Positions 10,108-18,484 of a stretch of 64,000 bases of DNA are shown piece after piece. The translations under genes were made by a program, and so were the position numbers. The DNA is from Anaerolineae bacterium (GTDB lineage: Bacteria > Chloroflexota > Anaerolineae > Caldilineales > Caldilineaceae), in assembly GCA_030432295.1 (NCBI GenBank), contig JAUIHI010000002.1, positions 1 to 64,000 on the forward strand. Reading direction: 5' to 3'. Position 1 is the stretch's first letter. Each line of letters opens with the position of its first letter. The notes under the pieces were generated by a model. The model searched no databases and was not told the DNA's origin. It worked only from the letters and a program-made list of their open reading frames with translations.

Positions 10108-10431
10108 GTGGTTCGTATTCGCCTGCGCCGCATGGGTGCAAAAAAGAAACCGTTTTATCGCGTCGTCGTTGCCAGCCAGCGCAGCCCCCGAGATGGCCGC
10201 TTTATTGAGAACATCGGGACCTACGATCCCCTCAGTGATCCCCCTACCATCACCATTCAGGGTGATCGGGCAGCCCATTGGGTGATGCAGGGCGCGCAGC
10301 CCAGCGACGCCGTGGCCCGCCTGCTCAAGAAGATCGGCGTGCTGAACGAAGATGGCTCGGTGATTGCGCCCGCAGAGGCCCCAGCAGCCGAGACTACAGA
10401 AGCCGCTGCCCCAGAAGCTGTGGCCGCTTAA
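10108..10431 (+). CDS. rpsP: 30S ribosomal protein S16
   Basis: Small-subunit assembly protein binding 16S rRNA. It is 107 aa; the GTG start has AAGGAGTAT about 8 nt upstream. The signature [20 protein letters not shown] is at the N-terminus, followed by [11 protein letters not shown]. After residue 85 the tail is an Ala/Glu/Pro-rich extension ([20 protein letters not shown]) beyond the usual core, likely disordered. Order ffh-rpsP-KH-rimM is the classic arrangement. Confidence 0.97.
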   Translation: MVRIRLRRMGAKKKPFYRVVVASQRSPRDGRFIENIGTYDPLSDPPTITIQGDRAAHWVMQGAQPSDAVARLLKKIGVLNEDGSVIAPAEAPAAETTEAAAPEAVAA

Positions 10432-10451
10432 GGCAGATGCAGATACCGCAG

Positions 10452-10513
10452 AAAGAATGATTTAGGCAGATTTTATCCAGCGCCCATCATTCTTTTCAGC
10501 GTCATCGGCGTCC
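10452..10513. repeat. degenerate inverted repeat, CAGATxxCGC family
   Basis: AAAGAATGAT (10452-10461) pairs with ATCATTCTTT (10486-10495). The right part, ATCATTCTTTTCAGCGTCAT, is repeated exactly at 52781-52800 more than 42 kb away, showing this is a dispersed family. Confidence 0.7.
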
Positions 10514-10540
10514 CGCTTTCACAACACGAAAGGCAGAACG

Positions 10541-10768
10541 ATGGAAAAGCTCGTTGAATTCCTGGCAAAGTCTCTGGTGGAACACCCGGATGCAGTGGAG
10601 GTCAGCCAGCGGTCCTACCGGGACCGGGTCGTTGTGCGCCTGGTAGTAGACCAGGAAGATACGGGGCGGGTCATCGGCAAAGGGGGCCGGGTGGCCAACG
10701 CGATTCGGACGGTGATGCGGGTGGCCGCAGCCAACGACGGACGCGACGCCACGCTGAAGATTCTGTAG
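10541..10768 (+). CDS. khpA: KH-domain RNA-binding protein KhpA
   Basis: 75-aa single KH-domain protein that binds RNA, in many bacteria with KhpB, affecting ribosome assembly and cell division. The GxxG loop is in GRVIGKGGRVANAIRTVM (residues about 44-61). GAAAGGCAG precedes the ATG. Its place between rpsP and rimM is the usual one; an intrinsic terminator follows its stop codon. Confidence 0.93.
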   Translation: MEKLVEFLAKSLVEHPDAVEVSQRSYRDRVVVRLVVDQEDTGRVIGKGGRVANAIRTVMRVAAANDGRDATLKIL

Positions 10769-10794
10769 CGTTCCCTCGCACAAATGCAGAGACG

Positions 10795-10830
10795 AAACAG
10801 CGGAAGGGATGACTCCTTCCGCTGTTTTTT
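10795..10830 (+). terminator. intrinsic terminator after khpA
   Basis: Stem AAACAGCGGAAGG (10795-10807) and CCTTCCGCTGTTT (10815-10827) with a 7-nt loop, running into TTTTTT. It would end or attenuate the rpsP-khpA transcript before rimM. Confidence 0.88.
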
Positions 10831-10917
10831 GATTCAATTCGGAGAGGGACGCAGATTTTTTGATTTGCGTCCATATTTCGTCGATTAGGCAACTAAGCCA
10901 GTCCAGAAGGAATTCCA

Positions 10918-11577
10918 ATGACCGAAGGCTCTACACCCGCAACGCCCCCTGTGCCGCCCCAGAAACGGGAGCGCCGCCGCCGCCAACCCGGTTCCCAGCC
11001 TGGGTCCCAGCCGGGCCGAACCACCCAAAACATCCATCGCAACCGGGCTATCCACGTGCCGGACGGCCATATGGCGATCGGACGGATTGTGGGGATGCAC
11101 GGGCTGAACGGCGAACTGCGGGTAGAATTGCACACGGACTTCCCCGAACGTTTTGCCCGTGGCGAAACCGTTTGGCTGGGCGATGCCTTGGCTGCCAAGA
11201 CAATACAGACGGCCCGGGAACACAAAGGGATGATTCTGCTGACCCTGGACGGCGTGACCAGCCGGGACGAAGCCGAGGCCCTGCGCGACCAGTGGCTCTT
11301 TATCCCCGAAGACGCGGCGATGGAATTGCCCGAAGGCGAATATTGGGTGCACGACATCATCGGTCTGGCGGTGGTGGACGAAGCCGGGCAGCCTTTGGGC
11401 CAGGTGACAGATATTCTGCAAACCGGGGCCAACGACGTATACATCATTACGCCTGCAGCTGGCGTCAACCGGGACAAGGAACTGTTGATCCCCGCCATTG
11501 CCCAAGTCGTGCAGAACGTAGACCTGTCCAGCGGAACAATGACCATCCGCATCGTCCCCGGTCTGATCGACGAATAG
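10918..11577 (+). CDS. rimM: ribosome maturation factor RimM
   Basis: 16S rRNA processing factor that binds S19 during 30S head assembly. It is 219 aa; the ATG has AGAAGGAATT upstream. The first ~48 residues are a Pro/Gln/Arg-rich extension (PQKRERRRRQPGSQ), absent from typical 170-aa RimM. The N-terminal barrel then opens with MAIGRIVGMHGLNGELRV and the C-terminal PRC barrel holds EYWVHDIIGLAVVDEAG and LLIPAIAQVV. dprA starts 13 nt downstream. Confidence 0.95.
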   Translation: MTEGSTPATPPVPPQKRERRRRQPGSQPGSQPGRTTQNIHRNRAIHVPDGHMAIGRIVGMHGLNGELRVELHTDFPERFARGETVWLGDALAAKTIQTAREHKGMILLTLDGVTSRDEAEALRDQWLFIPEDAAMELPEGEYWVHDIIGLAVVDEAGQPLGQVTDILQTGANDVYIITPAAGVNRDKELLIPAIAQVVQNVDLSSGTMTIRIVPGLIDE

Positions 11578-11589
11578 AAATTCAAGCCT

Positions 11590-12669
11590 GTGAACGAAAA
11601 AGCTTTCTGGATCGCCTTCAACCAGGTTCCTGGCATTGGGCCAGCCCGCCTGGCCGCACTGATCGATGTGTGTGGCTCGGTGGAGGCAGCCTGGAAAGCG
11701 CCCATCCAGCGGCTGAAAGAGGCAGGGCTGGATCGCCGCTCCCTGGAAAGCCTGCTGGCAACCCGTCGCTCACTGGATTTGGATGCGGCGTGGCAGCGGG
11801 TTGTGCAGTCCGGTGCGCGGGTCTACACCTGGAACGACGACGACTACCCGGAGAATCTGCGCCAGGTTCCCCTCTCCCCGCCAGTGATCTTTGTCCAGGG
11901 CGAACTGGTGGAGGAGGATCGGCTGGCCGTGGCACTGGTAGGAACCCGGCAGGCCTCGGCCTATGGCCGGGAAGTGGCCCGGGGACTTGCCAGTGAGCTG
12001 GCCCACAACGGAGTTACGGTTGTCAGCGGTCTGGCCCTGGGCATCGACGCCACAGCCCACGAAGCAGCGATTGAAGCAGGCGGACGCACGCTGGCGGTGC
12101 TGGGCAGCGGGGTTGATCAGATTTACCCAGCCAAGAATCGCAAAATGGCCCTGGCCCTGATCCAGCAGGGCGCGCTGATCAGCGAATATTCCCTGGGAAC
12201 CCGCCCGGAGGCCAGCAATTTTCCGCCCCGCAACCGCATTATCAGCGGGCTGAGTCTGGCGGTTGTGGTGATTGAAGCGGGACAGCGCAGCGGCGCATTG
12301 ATCACAGCCAAATTTGCCGCGGAGCAGGGCCGGGATGTCTTTGCTGTGCCCGGCTCGATTTTGCAGCCCAGCAGTGCAGGCTGCAACGCACTCATCCAGG
12401 ACGGCGCGCTGCCCCTGCTCTCTATCAACGATCTACTGGAGCAGCTCCATTTGGAGCGGGCAGCCGTGCAGCACGAAGCCCGCCAGACGATCGCCGCGGA
12501 CCCGACCGAGCGGCTGCTGCTGGAACATTTGAGCAGTGAGCCGGTCCATTTGGACGAGATTGTACGGCTTGCGTCCATGCCCCCGTCCCAGGTCAGCAGC
12601 CTGCTGGCGATGATGGAATTGAAGGGGCTGGTGCGCCAGAGCGGTTCTATGCGGTATGTCAAAGGATAG
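11590..12669 (+). CDS. dprA: DNA-processing protein DprA
   Basis: Binds incoming single-stranded DNA and loads RecA in natural transformation; cytosolic. It is 359 aa with a GTG start 13 nt after rimM. A helix-hairpin-like N-terminus (VPGIGPARLAALI) is followed by the Rossmann-like DprA core: VALVGTRQASAYG, VSGLALGIDATAHEAAI, GSGVDQIYP and FPPRNRIISGLS. Residues ~290-359 form the winged-helix DprA C-domain. Placement with rimM suggests co-transcription; its presence implies but does not prove competence. Confidence 0.95.
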   Translation: MNEKAFWIAFNQVPGIGPARLAALIDVCGSVEAAWKAPIQRLKEAGLDRRSLESLLATRRSLDLDAAWQRVVQSGARVYTWNDDDYPENLRQVPLSPPVIFVQGELVEEDRLAVALVGTRQASAYGREVARGLASELAHNGVTVVSGLALGIDATAHEAAIEAGGRTLAVLGSGVDQIYPAKNRKMALALIQQGALISEYSLGTRPEASNFPPRNRIISGLSLAVVVIEAGQRSGALITAKFAAEQGRDVFAVPGSILQPSSAGCNALIQDGALPLLSINDLLEQLHLERAAVQHEARQTIAADPTERLLLEHLSSEPVHLDEIVRLASMPPSQVSSLLAMMELKGLVRQSGSMRYVKG

Positions 12670-12739
12670 TTGATTGGTTCACTGGTTGATTGGTTCCCTG
12701 GCTTGCGGGTTCAACCAGTGAACCAGTCAACCAATCAAC
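12669..12739. repeat. inverted repeat of 8-nt words (TTGATTGG/TTCACTGG)
   Basis: Left arm 12669-12695 reads as TTGATTGG TTCACTGG TTGATTGG TT; right arm 12713-12739 as AACCAGTG AACCAGTC AACCAATC AAC. The 27-nt arms pair with three mismatches, two caused by words in different order. Clear 8-nt periodicity. Confidence 0.8.
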
Positions 12740-12760
12740 CACTTGTCAAAGGAGACAACT

Positions 12761-13837
12761 GTGTACGTAGCAATTCTTGCCGGAGGGGTGGGAACCCGTC
12801 TTTGGCCCCGCAGCCGCGAGGCCATGCCCAAGCAGTTCAGCGATGTGATCGGCACAGGCCGCACAATGATCCAGGCTACTGTGGATCGGCTGGATGGGCT
12901 GGTGGAACTGTCCGACATCTACGTCATCACAGGTCGGGGCTATCGGGCACTTGTGCTGGAACAGTTGCCGGGTCTTCCCCCCGAAAATGTCATCGTCGAA
13001 CCGGACGGACGCAATACGGGTCCGGCCATCGGGCTGGCCTGTGCCCACCTTTACCGGCGAGACCCCAACGGGATCATCGCCCTGCTCCACGCCGACCACA
13101 TCATCCAGGACCCGGTGGCCTATCGCGCAGTTCTTCAGCAGGCCGCACTGGCTGCCCAAGGCGACTACCTGACGGTGCTGGGCATCACGCCGACTTCACC
13201 CCATACAGGCTACGGCTACATCCAACGCACGGGCGAACCACTGCCCGCATCGGGCACTATTCCCGTCTATGCGGTGGACAGCTTTCTGGAAAAGCCGGAT
13301 CAGGCGACTGCGGAGAGCTTTCTGGCCAGTGGCAGCTACTATTGGAATGCAGGCAATTTCATCTGCCGGGTGGACAGGATGCTGGGGGAATTTGAGCGCC
13401 AGTTGCCCGATCTCCATGCGGGCCTGATGGCGATTGGCGACAGTCTGGGCACGGACCGGGCGGACGAAGTGCTGGAAAGCGTCTGGCAGACCCTCGCCCC
13501 CATCTCCATCGATCACGGGGTGATGGAGCACGCGCAGCGGGTTGCAGTGATTCCCTTGCAGGCGGGCTGGAACGACGTGGGCAGTTGGGACGCCCTGGAA
13601 GAGGTCCTGCCTGTGGACGACGAGGGCAACGTTCTGGTGCAGGGCGAAACGCTGCTGGTGGATAGCCACGGCCTGATTGTCTCCGGCGGCAAACGGCTGA
13701 TCGCGCTGGTCGGTGTCGAAGATTTGGTGGTGGTAGACAGCGGCGACGCGCTTCTGATCGGCCACAAGAAGCAGATTCAGAAGATCAAAGCGGTGGTTGA
13801 GCAGTTGCGGGCCGAGGAACGATTCGACCTGCTGTAG
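12761..13837 (+). CDS. manC: mannose-1-phosphate guanylyltransferase
   Basis: Makes GDP-mannose from mannose-1-phosphate and GTP for glycan synthesis. It is 358 aa, the size of the single-function enzyme, without the type II isomerase domain. The nucleotidyltransferase signature AGGVGTRLWPRSREAMPKQF is at residues 7-26, and later motifs include GYGYIQRTG and the sugar-loop YYWNAGNFICR. The GTG at 12761 is chosen because AAAGGAGA lies 6 nt upstream, inside a longer open frame. It follows a word-repeat hairpin after dprA and precedes the two-TM protein by 8 nt. Confidence 0.93.
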   Translation: MYVAILAGGVGTRLWPRSREAMPKQFSDVIGTGRTMIQATVDRLDGLVELSDIYVITGRGYRALVLEQLPGLPPENVIVEPDGRNTGPAIGLACAHLYRRDPNGIIALLHADHIIQDPVAYRAVLQQAALAAQGDYLTVLGITPTSPHTGYGYIQRTGEPLPASGTIPVYAVDSFLEKPDQATAESFLASGSYYWNAGNFICRVDRMLGEFERQLPDLHAGLMAIGDSLGTDRADEVLESVWQTLAPISIDHGVMEHAQRVAVIPLQAGWNDVGSWDALEEVLPVDDEGNVLVQGETLLVDSHGLIVSGGKRLIALVGVEDLVVVDSGDALLIGHKKQIQKIKAVVEQLRAEERFDLL

Positions 13838-13845
13838 GGGGAACG

Positions 13846-15699
13846 ATGGCAAATCAACCCAATCCGGCATCTGGCGAAAGTCAAACGGGCCGGGTATCAT
13901 CCGAGCGTATGCTGGCGATTGGCTGGCTGCTGATGGGGCTGCTGGCTGGCCTGCTCATCGGCTGGGTGGTCTGGCCTGTTCAGTGGTCGGACGCGGGGCC
14001 GGACAATCTGCGCCCGGATGCCCGCGCCCATTTCATTGCCGCCACAGCCGACGCCTATGTGGCATCCGGCGGCCAGGACCCCAACACAGCCCTGGCCCGG
14101 ATGCAATCCTTTGACGATCCCCAGGCAGCGATCGAGGATGCCATTGCCTTCTTTCGCCAGAGTGACGATCCCAAGCGGATGATTCGGGAGGTCAACCTGC
14201 GCAGTCTTGCGTCGGCGATGGGGCTATCAGCGATGGAGTCATCGGCGTTGGAATCATCGGCGTTAGATTCGACACCAGCACCACTCCCCAGCCTGCCCCC
14301 TTCACAGACCGACGCACCGGAGATCAGTTGGACCAATTGGCTGGTGGGTGTTTTGACCGGACTGCTGCTGCTGGTCGGCGGCGGCTGGATCATCCGCCGC
14401 TTGCTGATCGAGCGACGCAGCGCTCCCATTGCACCGGCCACCGCGACGTCGGCCAGACAGACATCCTGGGTTCCTGCACGCCCGCCCAACAGCCCGACAA
14501 ATCAGCCAGCGCCAAACGACGGCGGATGGCAGCCATCTGCACCGCCGGACCAGACAGACCCGATGGGCCTGGGACAGACGAGGCAAGTGAGTCAACCGAC
14601 TCCAGTGAGCCGGTCTGTGCAAATGGAAACCTGGGACGACCCGAACGATGCACCCGAGTTTGCCGGGCCAGCCTTTACCCCCAGCAGCGCAAGGCCCCGC
14701 CCATTTCCCAGCCCGCTTGACGAAGACGAACCCCTGCGCCGGGTTGTGCCCGGTCAAGGGAGAACAGCCACTAGCGAGCCTAAAGCTGGAACCCCTACTG
14801 CAGGCGATTTTTCGCTGACAGGGCTGGATGAAGAAGATGGCGGCCAGGAGATTGACACAGAAATTGATGAAGACGACGACGACGGCTGGGAAAGCTGGGA
14901 GCCGGAAAGGAAGCTGCCCACCGTTCGGAAAATCATCCCGGTTGCAGTGGAAGAAGACGACGACGAGGACGCGATAGACTGGCCCGACGATTGGGCCGAC
15001 CGCGTGTCGGAGATTGACGATTCTGGCGAAGACGGATGGGAACTGGGTGAGAATGAGGACGAAGATGGGCCGCCGGTTACCGTTCATCGGATTGGCGAAA
15101 CCCGGCCAGCACTTGCCCCCCCAGCGGACCCAGACCCCAACCCCGACGAGGATGACGACCCGGAATCGGGCATCCTTCCCACTGTGCAAAGTGTGTTGAG
15201 CAATTTGGGTTGGGGCCAGAAAGAAAGTAACCCAAAGGGCAGGGATGAAAAGACAGTTGGGTCGTATACCGCCGAATACAACGTCGGGATAATGGCCTAC
15301 GACCAGAGCTTTACCATCACATCCACAGGGGCCGAAAATGACCCACCCCTGGGCGCGTGCGGTATGGCCATCAGCGAGGAACTGGACAAGAGCGCGGCCA
15401 ACTCCAATAACGTGCGGGTGTTGCAGGTCTGGCTCTACGACGGGATAGAAGTGCGCACGTCCAGCCAATATCTGGTCAGCCCTGGCATGGACAAGGAAGC
15501 CCTGGGGGAACAGGCCAAGAGTGCCGGGACAATCACCGGGGAACCTCTCGACATTGCGCCCGGCGTGGCCTTTCGCATTCCTGCAAAAAATCTACTGCTC
15601 GACTGTCGAATCGCCAGCGCCGACTTCCTCACAACCGATGCCCAGCCAAGCCCCCTGCGCACGGTGCGGGTGGAGATGACGGTGCGGGCGGCGAAGTAA
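13846..15699 (+). CDS. two-TM protein with long acidic linker, function unknown
   Basis: Not recognised. It is 617 aa. TM1 lies at about 22-46 and TM2 at about 163-187, with an extracytoplasmic-looking segment between. A short tandem repeat (ESSALESSALDS) lies before TM2. Residues ~195-470 are low-complexity, very rich in Asp/Glu/Pro (DEDDDDGWESWEPE, EEDDDEDAIDWPDDWADR), likely disordered. A folded C-terminal domain (about 480-617) starts near VGSYTAEYNVGIMAYDQSF and contains one Cys pair candidate. It begins 8 nt after manC, so is probably co-transcribed. A structural or signalling envelope role is possible. Confidence 0.75.
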   Translation: MANQPNPASGESQTGRVSSERMLAIGWLLMGLLAGLLIGWVVWPVQWSDAGPDNLRPDARAHFIAATADAYVASGGQDPNTALARMQSFDDPQAAIEDAIAFFRQSDDPKRMIREVNLRSLASAMGLSAMESSALESSALDSTPAPLPSLPPSQTDAPEISWTNWLVGVLTGLLLLVGGGWIIRRLLIERRSAPIAPATATSARQTSWVPARPPNSPTNQPAPNDGGWQPSAPPDQTDPMGLGQTRQVSQPTPVSRSVQMETWDDPNDAPEFAGPAFTPSSARPRPFPSPLDEDEPLRRVVPGQGRTATSEPKAGTPTAGDFSLTGLDEEDGGQEIDTEIDEDDDDGWESWEPERKLPTVRKIIPVAVEEDDDEDAIDWPDDWADRVSEIDDSGEDGWELGENEDEDGPPVTVHRIGETRPALAPPADPDPNPDEDDDPESGILPTVQSVLSNLGWGQKESNPKGRDEKTVGSYTAEYNVGIMAYDQSFTITSTGAENDPPLGACGMAISEELDKSAANSNNVRVLQVWLYDGIEVRTSSQYLVSPGMDKEALGEQAKSAGTITGEPLDIAPGVAFRIPAKNLLLDCRIASADFLTTDAQPSPLRTVRVEMTVRAAK

Positions 15700-15707
15700 A
15701 CAAACAA

Positions 15708-15776
15708 ATATTGGGTATTGGATATTTCGTTGGGACGTCGGCGGGATATCCCAACAAAATATCCAATACCCAATAT
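15708..15776. repeat. GGGTATT-family inverted repeat
   Basis: 28-nt arms (15708-15735 and 15749-15776) pair with one mismatch. The core word is GGGTATTGGATATTT, and the same word recurs in palindromes at 37546-37618 and 51253-51332. It lies between two convergent genes and may serve as a terminator, although no U-tract is present. Confidence 0.82.
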
Positions 15777-15779
15777 CGC

Positions 15780-16943
15780 TTAAACCCGCTCCTCCGGATC
15801 AAAGAGCCGTTTGTATTCCAGCACAGCGAAACGGTCGGTCATCCCCGCGATATAGTCGCAGACCACCCGGTGCAGACCGCCGGGCTGGGTGTCGATGCGC
15901 TCTTGGGTGGCGGTGGGGAGCTGCTCCGGTTCGGTCACAAAGGCATCGAAGAGACGGCGCAAAATGCGGTCCGCCTTGGAGGCCATACGCACCACCCGGT
16001 AGTGACGGTAGAAGTTTTGGTAGAGAAAGCCTTTTAGTTCCTGATTTTCCTCGGCCAGCTCGGCAGAATAGCAGGCCACATTCTCTGGCAGGTTGCGCAA
16101 ATCTTCCAGACTTTCCACCCCCTGGGCCACGAGACCAGCGCCCGTCGCCCCAATCGCATCGCTGACTTCTGTCCCTACCAGACGCCGAATGAAGCGGTGA
16201 CGGGTCAGTTCGTCGTTCAGGTCTGCGCTGCCCGTCATCCCCAAACTGGCCAGCACCCGGCGGGCAATCGCCAGTTCCTGCACAGCCTTCGCCTGTAAAA
16301 TTCCCGCACGCAGCCCGTCGTCCAGATCGCTGGTATTATAGGCGATCTCATCGGCCAGATTGCTCAACTGACATTCCAGCGTGCCTTTCTCCTCCGGGCA
16401 ATAGTCCCGGGCATCCACAATATCATAGGAGGTGTCGTGCTTGACCACACCCTCCCGCACTTCGTAGGTCAGGTTCAGCCCCGGATGTTCCGGGTAGCGC
16501 CGTTCCAGTTCGGTGATAATCCGGTAGGTCTGCTTCTGGTGGTCGTAGCCGTCGTGGTCCGCCATCAGACTGTTCAGTGTCGTCTCCCCGGTGTGGCCGA
16601 AGGGGGGATGGCCCAGGTCGTGGGCCAGACAGATGGCCTCGATCAGGTCTTCGTTGCAGCCCAGGGCACGGGCCATTGTGCGCCCGATCTGGGCCACTTC
16701 GATGCTGTGGGTCAGCCGGTTGCGGTAGTGGTCGCCCTCGGAATAGACAAAGACTTGGGTCTTATATTCCAGGCGGCGGAAAGCGGTGGTGTGGATGATC
16801 CGGTCCCGATCCCGCTGATAGGCCGTGCGGTAGGGGTGTTCGTCCTCCGGGTATAGCCGTCCGCGGGAACGGCTGTTGCGCATGGCAAAGGGAGCCAGCG
16901 CTACCTCCTCCCGGTCTTCCAGTTCCTGGCGTGTGACTTGCAT
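15780..16943 (-). CDS. dgt: dGTP triphosphohydrolase-like HD protein
   Basis: Hydrolyses dGTP or dNTPs to nucleoside and triphosphate. It is 387 aa, the short dGTPase type-2 length. HD-domain metal ligands are visible: H79 in RLTHSIEVAQ, H108-D109 in AHDLGHPPFGHTGE, and the later Asp in SNLADEIAYNTSDLDDG. The N-terminal RDRDRIIHTTAFRRLEYKTQ motif is typical of the family. AGGAGG lies about 6 nt before the ATG. It converges on the preceding two-TM gene across the GGGTATT hairpin. Confidence 0.93.
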   Translation of the reverse strand: MQVTRQELEDREEVALAPFAMRNSRSRGRLYPEDEHPYRTAYQRDRDRIIHTTAFRRLEYKTQVFVYSEGDHYRNRLTHSIEVAQIGRTMARALGCNEDLIEAICLAHDLGHPPFGHTGETTLNSLMADHDGYDHQKQTYRIITELERRYPEHPGLNLTYEVREGVVKHDTSYDIVDARDYCPEEKGTLECQLSNLADEIAYNTSDLDDGLRAGILQAKAVQELAIARRVLASLGMTGSADLNDELTRHRFIRRLVGTEVSDAIGATGAGLVAQGVESLEDLRNLPENVACYSAELAEENQELKGFLYQNFYRHYRVVRMASKADRILRRLFDAFVTEPEQLPTATQERIDTQPGGLHRVVCDYIAGMTDRFAVLEYKRLFDPEERV

Positions 16944-16973
16944 AACAGCCTCCTATTGCAACGATTTTTAGGC

Positions 16974-17000
16974 AGGGGTGCTGCTCGCTGTGCCCCTACC
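16974..17000. repeat. AGGGG...CCCCTACC repeat family member
   Basis: The sequence AGGGGTGCTGCTCGCTGTG followed by CCCCTACC is an imperfect palindrome with AGGGG/CCCCT ends. Related sequences occur at 28386-28414, 33855-33874 and 36636-36655. Confidence 0.5.
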
Positions 17001-17072
17001 ACCCTGTTCGATGACCCCAGTATAGCACACCCCGTTTTGTTGGTTGTTGTACCAATTCCTAAATGCTGAAAT

Positions 17073-17102
17073 TTGACAAGCGATTCACAGCGACCCTATA
17101 AT
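17073..17102 (+). promoter_or_regulatory. consensus sigma-70-type promoter of the LacI-family regulator
   Basis: TTGACA (17073-17078) and TATAAT (17097-17102) both match consensus exactly, with an 18-nt spacer. The start of transcription should fall near 17109, inside the operator at 17106-17119, leaving a leader of roughly 160 nt before the GTG. Confidence 0.85.
17075..17088. promoter_or_regulatory. second LacI-type operator-like site (degenerate)
   Basis: GACAAGCGATTCAC keeps the AA-N-CG-N-TT core of the LacI-family operator, with altered outer bases. Its centre lies 31 bp, close to three helical turns, from the centre of the perfect site. It overlaps the -35 box and spacer. Confidence 0.45.
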
Positions 17103-17105
17103 TGA

Positions 17106-17119
17106 TGCAATCGGTTGCA
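17106..17119. promoter_or_regulatory. LacI-type operator at +1
   Basis: TGCAATCGGTTGCA fits the LacI/GalR-family consensus TGNAANCGNTTNCA at every fixed position. It begins 4 nt after the -10 box, so a bound repressor would block initiation. Autoregulation by the downstream LacI-type gene is the natural reading. Confidence 0.8.
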
Positions 17120-17271
17120 TTTGCATTGTTTGGCAGATGCTCCCGGATTGACGGTACGGAATCGCAGCAAACGGTCTTCCCCATCGGGTGTCACCCCCAT
17201 ACACCTGTAGACCGGTATTATTTCCCCAATCGGGCAATGCCCGAGCCTTTGCAGTGAGCAGGTCTTTTTCT

Positions 17272-18282
17272 GTGTCAACCATTCGAGATGTGGCCGCGCA
17301 GGCCGAGGTACACCCCAGCACTGTCAGCCGGGTCTTTTCCGGAAACGCACAGATCAGCGAAGCAACCCGGCAGCGTGTATTGGAGGCAGCCAGGGAACTC
17401 AATTTCCAGCCCAACGCCATCGCCCGCTCGCTCAGCGTGCGCCGCACAAAGACGATTGGGGTGATTGTACCTCACGTTTTCGATGGCTATTTTGCCGACA
17501 GCTTTTTCCCCCAATTGATGGCAGGACTGTTGGAAGTCTGCTATGAGCGGGGATACCGGCTGCTGGTGGGCGGCTGCGACGGCTATCAGGACGAGCACAT
17601 ACAGGCGTTGGATATTCTGGCAACCCGGCAGGCCGACGGCATTGTCGTCACCAGCAGTCGGCTGGATGTGGATACGGTGGGCGAATTGCGGCGACACAAT
17701 ACCCCGCTCGTCCTCATCGGCCACCCGCCTGCCCAGCACGCAGATGTGGCCTGGGTGGATGCGGATAACCGGACGGCGACCCGACGGGTGATCGAATACC
17801 TGGCCCAGAAAGGCCACCGGCGCATTGCCTATGTGGGCGGCGACCCGGACAGCAGTGTAGTCAAGGAACGGCTGGAAGGCTATTTGGATGGGATGGCCCA
17901 GGCCGGTCTGGACGTGCAGCCCGAATGGATCGACTACGGCTACTTTGCCGAAGATGGGGGCTATCAGGCCGTGGAGCGCACCCGTCGGGACGAAGCCAGC
18001 GCCCCCACCGCCTACTACGCAGCCAATGATCTGATGGCAATCGGGATTCTGCGTGGCCTGCGCGAGCGAGGAATTGATGTGCCAGGCCAGGTTTCTCTGG
18101 TGGGCACAAACGATTCCCCCGAAGCTGCCCACCTGTCGCCGGGCCTGAGCAGCCTGCGGGTTCCCTATCGGGCCATCGCAGCCGCGGCCACCCACCGGCT
18201 GATCGATGCCATCGAAAAGGGCGAACAGCCCGCCGGGCACGAATTGCTGGAATCCTGTCTGATTGAACGTGAGTCTGTGTAG
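17272..18282 (+). CDS. LacI-family transcriptional regulator
   Basis: Sugar-responsive repressor of 336 aa. The N-terminal HTH is IRDVAAQAEVHPSTVSRVFSG (residues 4-24), with the hinge ARELNFQPNAIARSLSVRRT. The periplasmic-binding-protein-like effector domain follows (IGVIVPHVFDGYF, GHRRIAYVGGD, YYAANDLMAIGILRGL). GTG 17272 is preferred because STIRDVA is the usual N-terminus and AGCAGGT lies 9 nt upstream; another GTG at 17254 is possible. It has its own operator and promoter and sits directly upstream of a maltose-type importer that it probably controls. Confidence 0.93.
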   Translation: MSTIRDVAAQAEVHPSTVSRVFSGNAQISEATRQRVLEAARELNFQPNAIARSLSVRRTKTIGVIVPHVFDGYFADSFFPQLMAGLLEVCYERGYRLLVGGCDGYQDEHIQALDILATRQADGIVVTSSRLDVDTVGELRRHNTPLVLIGHPPAQHADVAWVDADNRTATRRVIEYLAQKGHRRIAYVGGDPDSSVVKERLEGYLDGMAQAGLDVQPEWIDYGYFAEDGGYQAVERTRRDEASAPTAYYAANDLMAIGILRGLRERGIDVPGQVSLVGTNDSPEAAHLSPGLSSLRVPYRAIAAAATHRLIDAIEKGEQPAGHELLESCLIERESV

Positions 18283-18331
18283 AAGTAACCGGCGTGGTTC
18301 ATTTCGCTGTCGAATGATCTTTACAAATAGA

Positions 18332-18400
18332 GAGGAGTGAGCACGCCCACGTGCGGGGGTGGACTCGGCTGCGACCGGCACGTGGGCGTGCCTACTCCTC
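18332..18400. repeat. long hairpin between regulator and binding-protein gene
   Basis: Arms of about 24 nt (18332-18355 and 18377-18400) share GAGGAGT and GCACGCCCACGTGC with two mismatches. It may end the regulator transcript or act as a processing point before the binding-protein gene. No U-tract is seen. Confidence 0.7.
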
Positions 18401-18484
18401 ATACCGAATTGATAAGATGCCGACCCATCCAAATGAACCACACCAAGTAACCATATTTCTTTCTGTTTGGAAAAGGAGAACCCA

